Shown: one piece after another, positions 15,178 through 24,248 of the stretch
How the letters are laid out: each line of letters starts with the position of its first letter
How positions within the stretch are numbered: position 1 is the first letter of the stretch
Assembly: GCF_003332825.1 (NCBI RefSeq)
Contig: NZ_QIRF01000019.1
Coordinates: 1 to 64,000 of the forward strand
Length of the DNA stretch: 64,000 bases
Direction of reading: 5' to 3'
Origin: Dyella sp. C9
GTDB taxonomy: Bacteria; Pseudomonadota; Gammaproteobacteria; Xanthomonadales; Rhodanobacteraceae
Notes under the pieces: model-generated
The model's input: the letters and a program-made list of their open reading frames with translations, nothing else
Database searches by the model: none
Told to the model about the DNA's origin: nothing
Translations under genes and position numbers: made by a program

Positions 15178-16515
15178 TCATTTGCCGCGCGCCTGGCGAC
15201 GGCTTTCGCGCAGGCTTAGCAGTTTTTCGCGCAGCTTCAGTTCCAGGCCACGCTCGACCGGTTCGTAGAAGGTCGTGCCGTCGAGCGCATCGGGCAGGCA
15301 TTGCTGGTCGAGCGCGACGCCGCCCTCGGCATCGTGGTCGTACTGATAGCCCTTGCCGTAACCCAGGCCCTTCATCAGCTTGGTCGGCGCGTTGCGCAGG
15401 TGCATGGGCACTTCCAGCGTGCCGGTTTCGCGTATCACCGCGCGGGCCTGGTTGTAGGCCATGTAGGCGGCGTTGCTCTTGGGCGCAATGGCCAGCCAGA
15501 TCGCCAGCTGGGCCAGGCCGAGCTCGCCCTCGGGGCTGCCCAGGCGCTCGTAGGTGTCCCAGGCGTCCAGCGCCATGCGCCAGGCGCGAGGCTCGGCCAG
15601 GCCCACGTCTTCCACCGCCATGCGCGTCATGCGGCGCGCGAGGTAGAGCGGGTCGACGCCGCCGTCGAGCATGCGGCACAGCCAGTACACGGCGGCATCG
15701 GGGTCGGACGAACGCACCGATTTGTGCAGCGCCGAGATCTGGTCGTAGAACTGCTCGCCGCCCTTGTCGAAACGGCGCGTGCGATCGGCCAGCACCTGGG
15801 TGAGCGTGCCCTCGTCGATGCGATGGTCTTCGGCCAGCTCGGAGGCGATCTCCAGCAGGGTCAGCGCACGACGCACGTCGCCGTCGGCGGCCTGTGCGAT
15901 CAGGCGCAGGGATTCATCGGAGACTTCCAGCTGCAGCTCGCCCAGCCCGCGTTCGCTGTCGGTGAGGGCCCGCTTCAGCGCCACCACGATGTCGTCGGCG
16001 GTGACCGCCTCCAGCACGTGCACGCGGCAGCGCGACAGCAAGGCGGAGTTGAGCTCGAACGAGGGGTTTTCGGTGGTGGCGCCCACGAAGATGATCACGC
16101 CGCGCTCGATGTGCGGCAGGAAGGCATCCTGCTGGGCCTTGTTGAAGCGGTGCACCTCGTCCACGAACAGCACGGTGCGCCGCCCCTGCGCGAAGTTCGC
16201 CTCGGCCTCGGCCAGGGCCTTGCGCACCTCGGGCAGGCCCGACAGCACGGCGGAGATCGCCCGGAAATCGGCGTCCGCGTAGCGCGCCACCAGCAGCGCC
16301 AGGGTGGTCTTGCCGCAGCCAGGCGGCCCCCACAGCACCATGGAATGCACCCTTCCCGCCTCCAGCGCGCGGCGCAACGCCTTGCCGGGGGCCAGCACCC
16401 GTTGCTGGCCGACGATTTCATCGAGGCTGCGCGGCCGCATGCGTTCGGCCAGGGGCTTGAGGTCGTCGGGCTCGGCAAACAGGCCCGGCGCGTCGTACAT
16501 ATCGCTGCGTGACAT
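15178..16515 (-). CDS. rarA: Replication-associated recombination protein A (AAA+ ATPase)
   Basis: A clamp-loader-like AAA+ ATPase acting at stalled replication forks. It has 445 residues, close to the 447 of the E. coli protein. Visible motifs: LAERMRPRSLDEIVGQ near the start, Walker A GPPGCGKTT, Walker B LFVDEVHRFNKAQQD, sensor 1 GATTENPSFE, and the C-terminal tetramerisation region with GYGKGYQYDHD. The start MSRSDMYD (16515) is chosen from family length; the frame continues to 17613 but antisense to the divergent sensor gene. No strong ribosome site is seen at either candidate ATG (16515 or 16500). Confidence 0.95.
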   Translation of the reverse strand: MSRSDMYDAPGLFAEPDDLKPLAERMRPRSLDEIVGQQRVLAPGKALRRALEAGRVHSMVLWGPPGCGKTTLALLVARYADADFRAISAVLSGLPEVRKALAEAEANFAQGRRTVLFVDEVHRFNKAQQDAFLPHIERGVIIFVGATTENPSFELNSALLSRCRVHVLEAVTADDIVVALKRALTDSERGLGELQLEVSDESLRLIAQAADGDVRRALTLLEIASELAEDHRIDEGTLTQVLADRTRRFDKGGEQFYDQISALHKSVRSSDPDAAVYWLCRMLDGGVDPLYLARRMTRMAVEDVGLAEPRAWRMALDAWDTYERLGSPEGELGLAQLAIWLAIAPKSNAAYMAYNQARAVIRETGTLEVPMHLRNAPTKLMKGLGYGKGYQYDHDAEGGVALDQQCLPDALDGTTFYEPVERGLELKLREKLLSLRESRRQARGK

Positions 16516-16770
16516 GGGCCAGATGATAGGGCATCGGCGCCCCGCCGAAGCACACCCGGCCGGCCAGCCCCATGGCAGGCCATGCCAGCTTGCCGCCATG
16601 AAGTGCCGAAAATTGACGTACGGGAGACATTGCTCACCCGCTATCATTCGACCAGGCGCATGGTATCGACAGTGTTGCGAGGCAATCACCGTGATCAACC
16701 CGCGAATTGCCACCGACGTGTGCGGCATCCAGCCGTGCGTCCAGGCCCAACCTCGCGGTGGCTGGCACCT

Positions 16771-19700
16771 GTGAGGCTCCGACGCTGGCAAGGAGGCCCT
16801 CGCCGGAGCGCGTTGCTCCGGGTCTTGGCGGTGCTGCTGACCGTGCTGCTGCCGGCAGCGGTGGCCCATGCCGCCGACCCCTGGGCCCCGTTCGACCAAC
16901 CCTGGTTCGACCGGCTGGGCGTCAACGATGGCCTGCCCCACTCGATCACCACCGCGCTGGCGCAGGACGAGCGCGGGCTGGTGTGGATCGGCACCATGGG
17001 CGGGCTGGTGCGCTACGACGGGTATCGCGTGCTGGTGTTCACCTCCGGGCCCGGCGCCCGGGGCGGGCTCGAGGACGGCTATGTGCGCAGCCTGCTGGCC
17101 CTGCCCGACGGCAGCCTGCTGGTAGGCACCAATGCCGGCGGCCTGAGCCGCTTCAATCCGCAGGACAACCATTTCCACAACTACCCGGTCGGCAAGGGCG
17201 GCACCTCCGACCGCAAGATCTACGGACTGGCCGGCGATGGCGGCAACGGCGCGTGGATCGCCACCGACCACGGGCTCGACTACCTGGACCCGCGCACCGG
17301 GCGCATCACGCCCGTGCCGACGGGCACCGACACCTCGCCGCGCAATTTCAGCGTGCTGCAGGATCGTGCCGGCAATCTGTGGCTGGGCAACAACGCCGGA
17401 TTGTTCGTGCGCTATGCCGGCAGCACGCAGTTCGTGCGCCCGCGGCATCCCGGCGGCGACATCGACACGGTGCTGGCCGACGGTATCTGGGCCCTGCGCG
17501 AGGATCGCGAAGGGCGGCTGTGGGTGGGCAGCACCCAGGCCGGCGCGGTGTATCGCGACAGCGACGGCAACTGGCATGCGGTGCCGGGCTTCAGCGGTTA
17601 TCGCGCCGACCACCGCCGACGCTCCACCGTGCGCGACATTCTCGAACTCGACCAGGACACGCTCTGGCTGGGCACCGATGGCAGTGGCGTGGAAGTGTAC
17701 GCACCGGGCGACGGCCCGCCCCGGCAGGTCTCCTACGACACGGCCGTGCCCTCCTCGCTTCCGGGCGATTCAGTGCGCGCGTTGATGCAGGACCATGCCG
17801 GCAACATCTGGGTCGCCACCGACCTGGGCGTTGCCCGCTACGCGCCGGAGGCACGCAGCGCCTTTGCCGTGCTGCCTTCCAGCCGTTCGGATGTGTCGCT
17901 GTCCAGCCCCAATGTGCGCGGCATTTTCGTCGATACCCATGGTCGCGTATGGCTGGGCATGAACGCTGGCGGGATCGATGTGATCGAGCTCGATCGCGGC
18001 ACCATCCGCCACCTCCAGCTGGGCGGCAACCAGGCCGGCCGCGATGTGCAGGCCTTTGCCGAGACTCCGGACGGCGCTATCTGGGTGGGCACGCAGGGGC
18101 TGGCGCGGATATCGCCGGGCAACTACGCCATCCAGGATTCCATGGTGCCCGGGCTCGAAGACAAGCCCGTGCTGCACCTGCTGGCGGACGACGGGCAGCT
18201 GCTGATCGCCACCTACGATGGCGCCTACCGCTACGACCTGCGCAAGCGCGTGCTCACCCATATCGAGCACGATGCCAACAACCCGCACAGCCTCACCAGC
18301 GATACCGTTCGCCAGATCGCCCGCGTCGGCGACGACGTGTGGTACCTCACCGGGCGCGGCATCAGCATCGCCTCCAACAGCACCCAGGCCGGCGACTACA
18401 CCAACCTGCTCAAGCAAGCCGGCAATACGTCCAGCCTGCCGAACAACCTGGTGACCTCGCTGGCGGTTGATCCGCAGGGCGGCGTGTGGGTGGGCACCTA
18501 TGGCGGACTGGCCCTGCTGCAGCAACGGTCGGCCAGCGAGCCCTACCGTTTCGAGACGCTGGGCGTGGCGCAGGGCCTGAGCAGCGACAACATCAACGCC
18601 GTGCAGGCCGACGACCAGAGCAACGCCTGGGCCAGCCTGCCCAACGGCATCGCGCTGGTGGACGGCAACACACATGCGATACACAACCTGAGCCGGCGCG
18701 ATGGCCTGCACATCGCCAGCTACGTCTATGCCGCGGCCGCGCGTGCGCCGGATGGCGAGCTGCTGTTCGGCGGCCTCGGCGGCCTCACTGTGGTGCGCCC
18801 GGAATGGCGCCCGCCGGAACAGAACGACATTCCGCTGGCCATCACCTATGCCTCGGTGAACAGCCAGCCCCTGCCGTTCGGCAAGCTGCCGCGCTCCGGC
18901 GAAACGCTGCGCCTGGGTCCCAACAACCGCCGGCTGCGGGTGGACTTCGCGTTGCTCGACTACCAGTCGCCCGCCGAAACCAGCTACAGCTATCGCCTGG
19001 AGGATTACGACGAAGGCTGGATCGACATCCCGCAAGGCACGCCGCCCACGGCGCTGTATGCCAACCTCCCGCATGGCGAGTATGTGCTGCGCTTGCGCGC
19101 CAGCACGCCGGGCCTGCAGCCGCGCTCGGTGGAAACAGCCATCAACATCACCGCCGAGCCACGCTGGTACGAGACCCGCGCGGCCCTGGTCGGCGGCATC
19201 GTGGTGCTGTTGCTGCTGCTGGCCGGCGTGATCCAGCTGCGCACGCTCTACCTCACTCGCCGCGCGCGCCAGCTGCAGCAGCAGATCGATGCACGCACAC
19301 GCGACCTGGTCGACGCCAACCGGCGACTGGACGAACTGGCGAGCACTGACGCACTGACCGGCGTCTACAACCGCCGCCGCTTCCTGGAACTGGCCGAGCA
19401 GGTGCGCGAGCAGGCCCGCAACGGCGAAGCCTGCATGGCGCTGCTCGACCTGGACCATTTCAAGCAAATCAATGACACCTACGGGCACCTGGCCGGCGAC
19501 GCGGTGCTGCGCGTGGCCGGCCAGATCATCCGCGCACGCAGCCGCGATGGCGACCTGATCGGCCGTTACGGCGGCGAGGAACTGGTGGTGTGCCTGCCCA
19601 ATGGCGGCCTTGGCGAGGGCGTTGCCGTCGCCGAACGCATGCGCGCCGCGCTTGCCGCGCATCCAGTGGTGCATGAAGGACAGCCCATCCAGGTCACCGC

Positions 19701-19821
19701 CAGCGTGGGCGTGGCGGCCTCGCGGCCCGACGAAACGCTGGCGCAGTGGCTGTCGCGTGCCGACGACGCGCTGTACGCCGCCAAGCGCAATGGACGCAAC
19801 CGCGTGGTCGCCGCCAGCTGA
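16771..19821 (+). CDS. Beta-propeller sensor diguanylate cyclase
   Basis: A membrane sensor predicted to make cyclic di-GMP. After a signal peptide (LLRVLAVLLTVLLPAAVAHA) come about 14 propeller repeats of the two-component-regulator type (GLVWIGTMGGLVRYDG, LWVGSTQAGAVYRD and others). A Y_Y_Y domain (YRLEDYDEGWIDIPQGTPP), one membrane span (GGIVVLLLLLAGVIQL), a short coiled coil and a C-terminal GGDEF domain follow. The active loop reads GGEEL (about residues 934-938) and an RDGD inhibitory site lies five residues before it, so product inhibition is expected. The start is uncertain: I take the GTG at 16771; the frame also allows 16582, 16660 and 16720. It is divergent from rarA. Confidence 0.88.
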   Translation: MRLRRWQGGPRRSALLRVLAVLLTVLLPAAVAHAADPWAPFDQPWFDRLGVNDGLPHSITTALAQDERGLVWIGTMGGLVRYDGYRVLVFTSGPGARGGLEDGYVRSLLALPDGSLLVGTNAGGLSRFNPQDNHFHNYPVGKGGTSDRKIYGLAGDGGNGAWIATDHGLDYLDPRTGRITPVPTGTDTSPRNFSVLQDRAGNLWLGNNAGLFVRYAGSTQFVRPRHPGGDIDTVLADGIWALREDREGRLWVGSTQAGAVYRDSDGNWHAVPGFSGYRADHRRRSTVRDILELDQDTLWLGTDGSGVEVYAPGDGPPRQVSYDTAVPSSLPGDSVRALMQDHAGNIWVATDLGVARYAPEARSAFAVLPSSRSDVSLSSPNVRGIFVDTHGRVWLGMNAGGIDVIELDRGTIRHLQLGGNQAGRDVQAFAETPDGAIWVGTQGLARISPGNYAIQDSMVPGLEDKPVLHLLADDGQLLIATYDGAYRYDLRKRVLTHIEHDANNPHSLTSDTVRQIARVGDDVWYLTGRGISIASNSTQAGDYTNLLKQAGNTSSLPNNLVTSLAVDPQGGVWVGTYGGLALLQQRSASEPYRFETLGVAQGLSSDNINAVQADDQSNAWASLPNGIALVDGNTHAIHNLSRRDGLHIASYVYAAAARAPDGELLFGGLGGLTVVRPEWRPPEQNDIPLAITYASVNSQPLPFGKLPRSGETLRLGPNNRRLRVDFALLDYQSPAETSYSYRLEDYDEGWIDIPQGTPPTALYANLPHGEYVLRLRASTPGLQPRSVETAINITAEPRWYETRAALVGGIVVLLLLLAGVIQLRTLYLTRRARQLQQQIDARTRDLVDANRRLDELASTDALTGVYNRRRFLELAEQVREQARNGEACMALLDLDHFKQINDTYGHLAGDAVLRVAGQIIRARSRDGDLIGRYGGEELVVCLPNGGLGEGVAVAERMRAALAAHPVVHEGQPIQVTASVGVAASRPDETLAQWLSRADDALYAAKRNGRNRVVAAS

Positions 19822-19828
19822 CCGCTAC

Positions 19829-20491
19829 TCAGGTCAGGTGGCGATACCGATAGATGGCGTAACCCTGCCCGACCACGCCCGTGAGGGTGGCGGGCACCAG
19901 CAGCACGCGTTCCTGCCAGGCCACGAAACCCACCGCACCGGCAGCGGCACCGACGATGAAGCAGCTGATCACCAGCAGGCACACGTGGATGCGCAGCATA
20001 TCCACCTCCAGCCCGCGCAGGCGCTGCCCCAGGTAGATGCCCAGGTCGGTGAACATGCCCGACAGGTGCGTGGTACGAAAGGTGGCGCCGCTGTACGTGC
20101 TGACCATCGCGTTCTGCAGGCCGCAGGCGGCCGAGGCCAGGTACAGGCCGGCGTCGTGACCACCGTGGATCAGGGGCGTGGCGGCAAACAGCAGCAGCGA
20201 TTCCAGCATCAGCACCACACCGTAGCGGCGCCCCAGCTGCAGGGTGCGCTGCTGCACGATGTAGCCGCTGAGCACGGCACCGGCGAGAAACGACGCGATC
20301 GCCGCGCCCCAATGCAGGATCTCGCCAGCATCGAGCTGCGCCAGTGCAATGCCCAACTCGGTGCTGGTGCCGGTGAGGTGGGTGATCGGCTGGTGCCGGA
20401 AGCACAGGTAGCCCACCGTATTGATGCTGCCGGCGATGAAGGCCAGCAGCCCCCCACCTATCCAGGCCCAACGGGGCAGCTGGCGCAGCAC
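19829..20491 (-). CDS. YoaK/DUF1275 family membrane protein
   Basis: A 220-residue inner-membrane protein with six hydrophobic segments. Family signatures are AFIAGSINTVGYLCF with THLTGTSTELG near the N-terminus and GLQNAMVSTYSGATFRTTHL with GMFTDLG in the middle. Family members are widespread, but their transport or other role is not established. It starts eight bases after the lolA stop on the same strand, so the two are probably co-transcribed, and it is convergent with the sensor gene. Confidence 0.85.
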   Translation of the reverse strand: MLRQLPRWAWIGGGLLAFIAGSINTVGYLCFRHQPITHLTGTSTELGIALAQLDAGEILHWGAAIASFLAGAVLSGYIVQQRTLQLGRRYGVVLMLESLLLFAATPLIHGGHDAGLYLASAACGLQNAMVSTYSGATFRTTHLSGMFTDLGIYLGQRLRGLEVDMLRIHVCLLVISCFIVGAAAGAVGFVAWQERVLLVPATLTGVVGQGYAIYRYRHLT

Positions 20492-20499
20492 CGCCGTGC

Positions 20500-21162
20500 T
20501 CAGTTCTTGATCGGCTGGGTCTGGATCACCGGCAGGTCGCCGATCACGTCGGCGCCCTGCGGCGGCACGAAGTTGAAGGTGGACGACGGGATGTCGACGT
20601 TGCGCTGCCAGCCGGAGAAGCGGATGTCGGTCACCGCGCCGAGCTGGTCACTGAACATCATGCGGGCCAGGCCGTTGGCGTCGAAGCCGAGGTCGGCGTA
20701 ATTGAACTGCGGGTCCTTGGCCTTGGAGGTCAGGCGCAGCCAGACCAGGCCATCGTGCTCGCCCTGCTCGGCGACGTTGAAGTCCTTGTCCATCTGCTTG
20801 ACGTCCGTAAGCACCGTCAGCGGGCTGTGCGATTCCTCGGCGCTCTGCACGCGCACCGTCACCTGCTGCAGGTCCGGGTCGTACAGCCATACGCGGCTGC
20901 CGTCGGCCACGATGGTCTGCTTGGACGGTGCCAGCGTCTCCCAGCGGAACTGGCGCGGCGCTTCCAGCGCGATGGTGCCCGAACTGGGCTTGCCCGGGTC
21001 GCCATTGGGGTCGCGGATGGTCTGGGAGAACTTGCCGGTCAGCGAATGCAACCCGGTGGTGAAGGCGTCGAGGCGGGCGCGGGCCGGGCCGGTCGCGGCC
21101 TGGGCGAGACCACCCAGCGAGAGCGCGACAGCAGCGGTGGCGAGTAGCAGGAAACGTTTCAT
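20500..21162 (-). CDS. lolA: Outer-membrane lipoprotein carrier protein LolA
   Basis: A periplasmic chaperone that takes lipoproteins released by LolCDE and hands them to LolB at the outer membrane. It has 220 residues with a Sec signal peptide (MKRFLLLATAAVALSLGGLAQA, cut near residue 22). The mature LolA signatures are LTGKFSQTI, the glycine/serine turn SSGTIALEAPRQFRWE, TIVADGSRVWLYDPDLQQVTV, and the C-terminal SGWQRNVDI. The position directly downstream of ftsK is the conserved order in gammaproteobacteria. Confidence 0.95.
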   Translation of the reverse strand: MKRFLLLATAAVALSLGGLAQAATGPARARLDAFTTGLHSLTGKFSQTIRDPNGDPGKPSSGTIALEAPRQFRWETLAPSKQTIVADGSRVWLYDPDLQQVTVRVQSAEESHSPLTVLTDVKQMDKDFNVAEQGEHDGLVWLRLTSKAKDPQFNYADLGFDANGLARMMFSDQLGAVTDIRFSGWQRNVDIPSSTFNFVPPQGADVIGDLPVIQTQPIKN

Positions 21163-21310
21163 GGGTGCCTTGGCGGTGCGGCGATGAGGTGAATTGTGGA
21201 GCGATGAGGCTTAACGGCAAGACCCTGGGGCTCGTTACTCCAGCGCTCTCCAAAGAGGCAAGGGCGGAAGCCCGGTGACGCGTTGCCCGAACGTGCGGCG
21301 AAGCTCAAGT

Positions 21311-21343
21311 CACGGGATCCCAGCTTTCGCTGGGATGACCGTG
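21311..21343. repeat. Dispersed palindromic repeat, copy 2
   Basis: ATCCCAGC-TTTC-GCTGGGAT is flanked by CACGG and CCGTG arms. It matches the core of the copy at 11957-11986 with the same TTTC loop, and lies in the ftsK-lolA gap, where it could modulate the transcript. Confidence 0.6.
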
Positions 21344-21374
21344 CGGGGGAACCAGGTGGCGCACCTACCCGGCC

Positions 21375-23702
21375 TCAATTCTTCGGCGGCGGGGGCGCCA
21401 GCACCTCACGGTTGCCGTTGTGCTGCGGGGCGCTGACCACGCCATCCTGCTCCATCTGCTCGATCAGGCGTGCGGCGCGGTTGTAGCCGATGCGCAGGTG
21501 GCGCTGCACGCCCGAGATCGAGGCGCGCCGGGTCTCGGTGACGATGCGCACGGCCTTGTCGTACAGCTGTGCGTCGGCGTCGCCGCCCTCCTCGCCTTCC
21601 TGCGGCAGGCCGGAATCGTTGATGAACTTGCCGTCGCTGGTGGCCTGCACTTCCTCCAGCACGCCCTCGATGTACTGCGGAGCGCCCTGCGACTTCAGCC
21701 AGTTCACCACGCCGTGCACCTCGTGGTCGTCCACGAAGGCGCCGTGCACGCGCTCGGGCGTGGCGGTGCCCGGCGGCAGGTACAGCATGTCACCGTGGCC
21801 CAGCAGGGCCTCCGCGCCGGACTGATCAAGAATCGTGCGCGAGTCGATCTTGCTCGACACCTGGAAGGCGATGCGGGTGGGGATATTGGCCTTGATCAGG
21901 CCGGTGATCACGTCCACCGACGGACGCTGCGTGGCCAGCACCAGGTGCACGCCGGCGGCGCGCGCCTTCTGCGCCAGGCGGGCGATCAGTTCTTCGACCT
22001 TCTTGCCGACGATCATCATCATGTCGGCGAACTCGTCGATGATGATCACGATGTACGGCAGCGGTTCCAGCGGCTCGGCCGCCAGGTTCGGCATTTCGGG
22101 GTTCGGGCGGAACAGCGGGTCCAGCAGCGGCTGGCCGGCGTTCTCGGCGTCCTTCACCTTCTTGTTGAAGCCGGCCAGGTTGCGCACGCCCACCGCAGCC
22201 ATCAGCTTGTAGCGGCGCTCCATTTCGGCCACGCACCAGCGCAGCGCGTTGGCGGCTTCCTTCATGTCGGTGACGACCGGCGCCAGCAGGTGCGGAATGC
22301 CTTCGTAGACCGAAAGCTCCAGCATCTTCGGGTCGATCATGATCATGCGCACGTCCTTGGCGCTGGCCTTGTACAGCAGGCTCAACACCATGGCGTTCAC
22401 CGCCACCGACTTGCCCGAGCCGGTGGTACCGGCCACCAGCAGGTGCGGCATCTTGGCCAGGTCGGCCACCACCGGGCGGCCGGCAATGTCCTTGCCCAGC
22501 GCCAGCGCCAGCGGCGACTTCATGGCGTCGTAGCGGTCGGAGCGCAGGATCTCCGAGAGGTAGACGATCTGCTTCTTGGCGTTGGGGATCTCCAGGCCGA
22601 TCACGTTCTTGCCGGGGATCACGTCGACCACGCGCACGCTGACCACCGACAGGCCACGCGCAATGTCCTTGTCCAAGCTGGATACCTGCGAACCACGCAC
22701 GCCGGCGGCGGGCTCCAGCTCGAAGCGGGTGATCACCGGGCCCGGATAGACGCCGACCACCTTGGCCTCGATGCGGAAATCCTTCAGCTTGAGCTCGACC
22801 TGGCGGGACAGGACCTCCAGCGTCTCCTCCGAATAGCCCGGCCCCTGCTCCGGCGCTTCGTCCAGCAACGACAGCGGCGGCAGCTCGCCCGGCGCGGAAG
22901 CGCCAGTGAACAACGGAATCTGCGTCTCGAGCTTGGCGCGCTCGCTCTTGACCACCGGCGCCGGTGCCGTCTCGATGCGCACGGGCTCGCGCCTGGCCTG
23001 TTTCACGGCCTCGGTCTTCTTGACCACGTCGCGCTCGGCACGGGCCTGGCGGGCAGCCATCACTTCCGGCGCCTCGCGCAGCTTGCCGCCGAACCAGCCG
23101 GCCAGGCGCAGCACGCCCTGCCCGGTCACGTCCATCACGCGGAACCAGGACAAGCCGGTGGCCAGCGTTACCGCCACCAGGAACAGCGCCAGCAGCAGCA
23201 GCGGTGCGCCCTTGTCGCCCAGCGCATGCAGCAGGCCGCGGCCCACCCACATGCCGATGATGCCGCCCACGCCCTGCGGCAGGATCGGCTCGTCATGGAA
23301 ATTGAGGTACAGCAGCGCCGGCAAGGTGATGAAGAAGAACACCGAGCCGATCAGGCGCAGCGACGGCTCCCACGGCTGCACGGTGCGCTCGCCGCGATGG
23401 CGCAGCACCTGCACGCCCAGCAGCAACAGCAGCAGCGGGAAGAAATAGGAGACCAGGCCAAAGATGTAGCGCAGCACGTTGGCGATGTTCGCGCCGATCG
23501 AGCCGCCGAAATTCCGCGCATGTTCCACCGTGCCCACATGGCCCCAGCTCGGGTCCTGGTCGTTGTAACTGAACAGGCAGACCAGCAGATACAGGGCCAA
23601 TGGCAGCACCAGCAATGCGCCAGCCTCGCGCAGGCGACGCTTCAGCTCTTCGCTGAGGCCCTCGCGCTGCTTTTCCTTCTTGACGTTCGCGCTACGCGCC
23701 AC
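21375..23702 (-). CDS. ftsK: DNA translocase FtsK
   Basis: A septal DNA pump that segregates chromosome termini and activates XerCD at dif. It has 775 residues. Four N-terminal spans (about 25-190) are followed by a short charged linker and the translocase: the alpha domain, Walker A GTTGSGKSVAVN, Walker B YIVIIIDEFADMMM, then LATQRPSVDVITG. The C-terminal winged-helix gamma domain (RIVTETRRASISGVQRHLRI) reads KOPS. The GTG start at 23702 has AAAGGA seven bases upstream; the frame continues to 23786 without a better start. The linker is short compared with E. coli FtsK, as in many relatives. Confidence 0.96.
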   Translation of the reverse strand: MARSANVKKEKQREGLSEELKRRLREAGALLVLPLALYLLVCLFSYNDQDPSWGHVGTVEHARNFGGSIGANIANVLRYIFGLVSYFFPLLLLLLGVQVLRHRGERTVQPWEPSLRLIGSVFFFITLPALLYLNFHDEPILPQGVGGIIGMWVGRGLLHALGDKGAPLLLLALFLVAVTLATGLSWFRVMDVTGQGVLRLAGWFGGKLREAPEVMAARQARAERDVVKKTEAVKQARREPVRIETAPAPVVKSERAKLETQIPLFTGASAPGELPPLSLLDEAPEQGPGYSEETLEVLSRQVELKLKDFRIEAKVVGVYPGPVITRFELEPAAGVRGSQVSSLDKDIARGLSVVSVRVVDVIPGKNVIGLEIPNAKKQIVYLSEILRSDRYDAMKSPLALALGKDIAGRPVVADLAKMPHLLVAGTTGSGKSVAVNAMVLSLLYKASAKDVRMIMIDPKMLELSVYEGIPHLLAPVVTDMKEAANALRWCVAEMERRYKLMAAVGVRNLAGFNKKVKDAENAGQPLLDPLFRPNPEMPNLAAEPLEPLPYIVIIIDEFADMMMIVGKKVEELIARLAQKARAAGVHLVLATQRPSVDVITGLIKANIPTRIAFQVSSKIDSRTILDQSGAEALLGHGDMLYLPPGTATPERVHGAFVDDHEVHGVVNWLKSQGAPQYIEGVLEEVQATSDGKFINDSGLPQEGEEGGDADAQLYDKAVRIVTETRRASISGVQRHLRIGYNRAARLIEQMEQDGVVSAPQHNGNREVLAPPPPKN

Positions 23703-24248
23703 CGTGGTCCTTTTCCCGTTCTCGTGCCAGGGGCCAGCCACCTGTTGGCAGCCATCCCGCGTTACATCCGCCGTATCGGCAGGCAAGACCTTAGATCATG
23801 ACCTTGAGCGCTGGATGAACCAGCCCGCCGCCGTCGACATCGATGCCCCCGCGCAACCTGCGCCGGCCCTCGGCCTGCGCGCGTCACGCAGGGCAAGGAT
23901 AACGGCAGAGTTCGTCATCGACGAGGTCTGCGAGATGACAGGCCGCATATTCGTGACGTGGCCGCGGCTTGCGCGGGCGCCGCAACGCCTGGCTGCCCGC
24001 CGGGATCACGGGGCAGGCCTGCCGCTTCAGGCACCCTGCCCCGGCCAGCCAGACTCCAGTTGTGCGCCGGGGGCAAGTAAACTCAAGGGGATACGGGCGC
24101 CCCGATGAAATCCCGGGGGTTCGCCCCCATCATGGGGGCTCGCCCACTTACCATTCGCCGGAGCGTCTCCCACCCCGACGGTTGGATCGCCCCCATCTTC
24201 AACCCGACCCAAGCAGATATCCGCCCGCGAGGCGGACAGAAGGAACGC
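23703..24248. other. Intergenic region between ftsK and trxB
   Basis: A 546-bp gap between divergent genes. I see no convincing gene. The ftsK ribosome site AAAGGA is at the left edge. The right third, which forms the trxB leader, contains the alternating G/C blocks listed at 24115-24138. The frame open from 24105 into trxB has no TrxB-like residues before 24249. Confidence 0.5.
24115..24138 (+). promoter_or_regulatory. Alternating hairpin blocks in the trxB leader
   Basis: GGGGG-TTCG-CCCCC (24115-24128) is followed by ATCAT and GGGGG (24134-24138). The central C5 block can pair with either G5 block, giving two mutually exclusive hairpins about 110 bp before the trxB start. A regulatory role is only a possibility. 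Confidence 0.3.

Noticed and set aside
16516..17613. N-terminal extension of rarA frame
   Set aside because: It is antisense to the sensor gene; RarA similarity begins at 16515 and the length then matches the family.
17770..19674. 634-codon minus-strand frame
   Set aside because: Shadow of the propeller/GGDEF gene; high GC keeps antisense frames open and the translation shows no domain.
21420..23801. 793-codon plus-strand frame opposite ftsK
   Set aside because: Antisense shadow, His/Gln/Arg-rich, no domain; ftsK on the other strand is certain.
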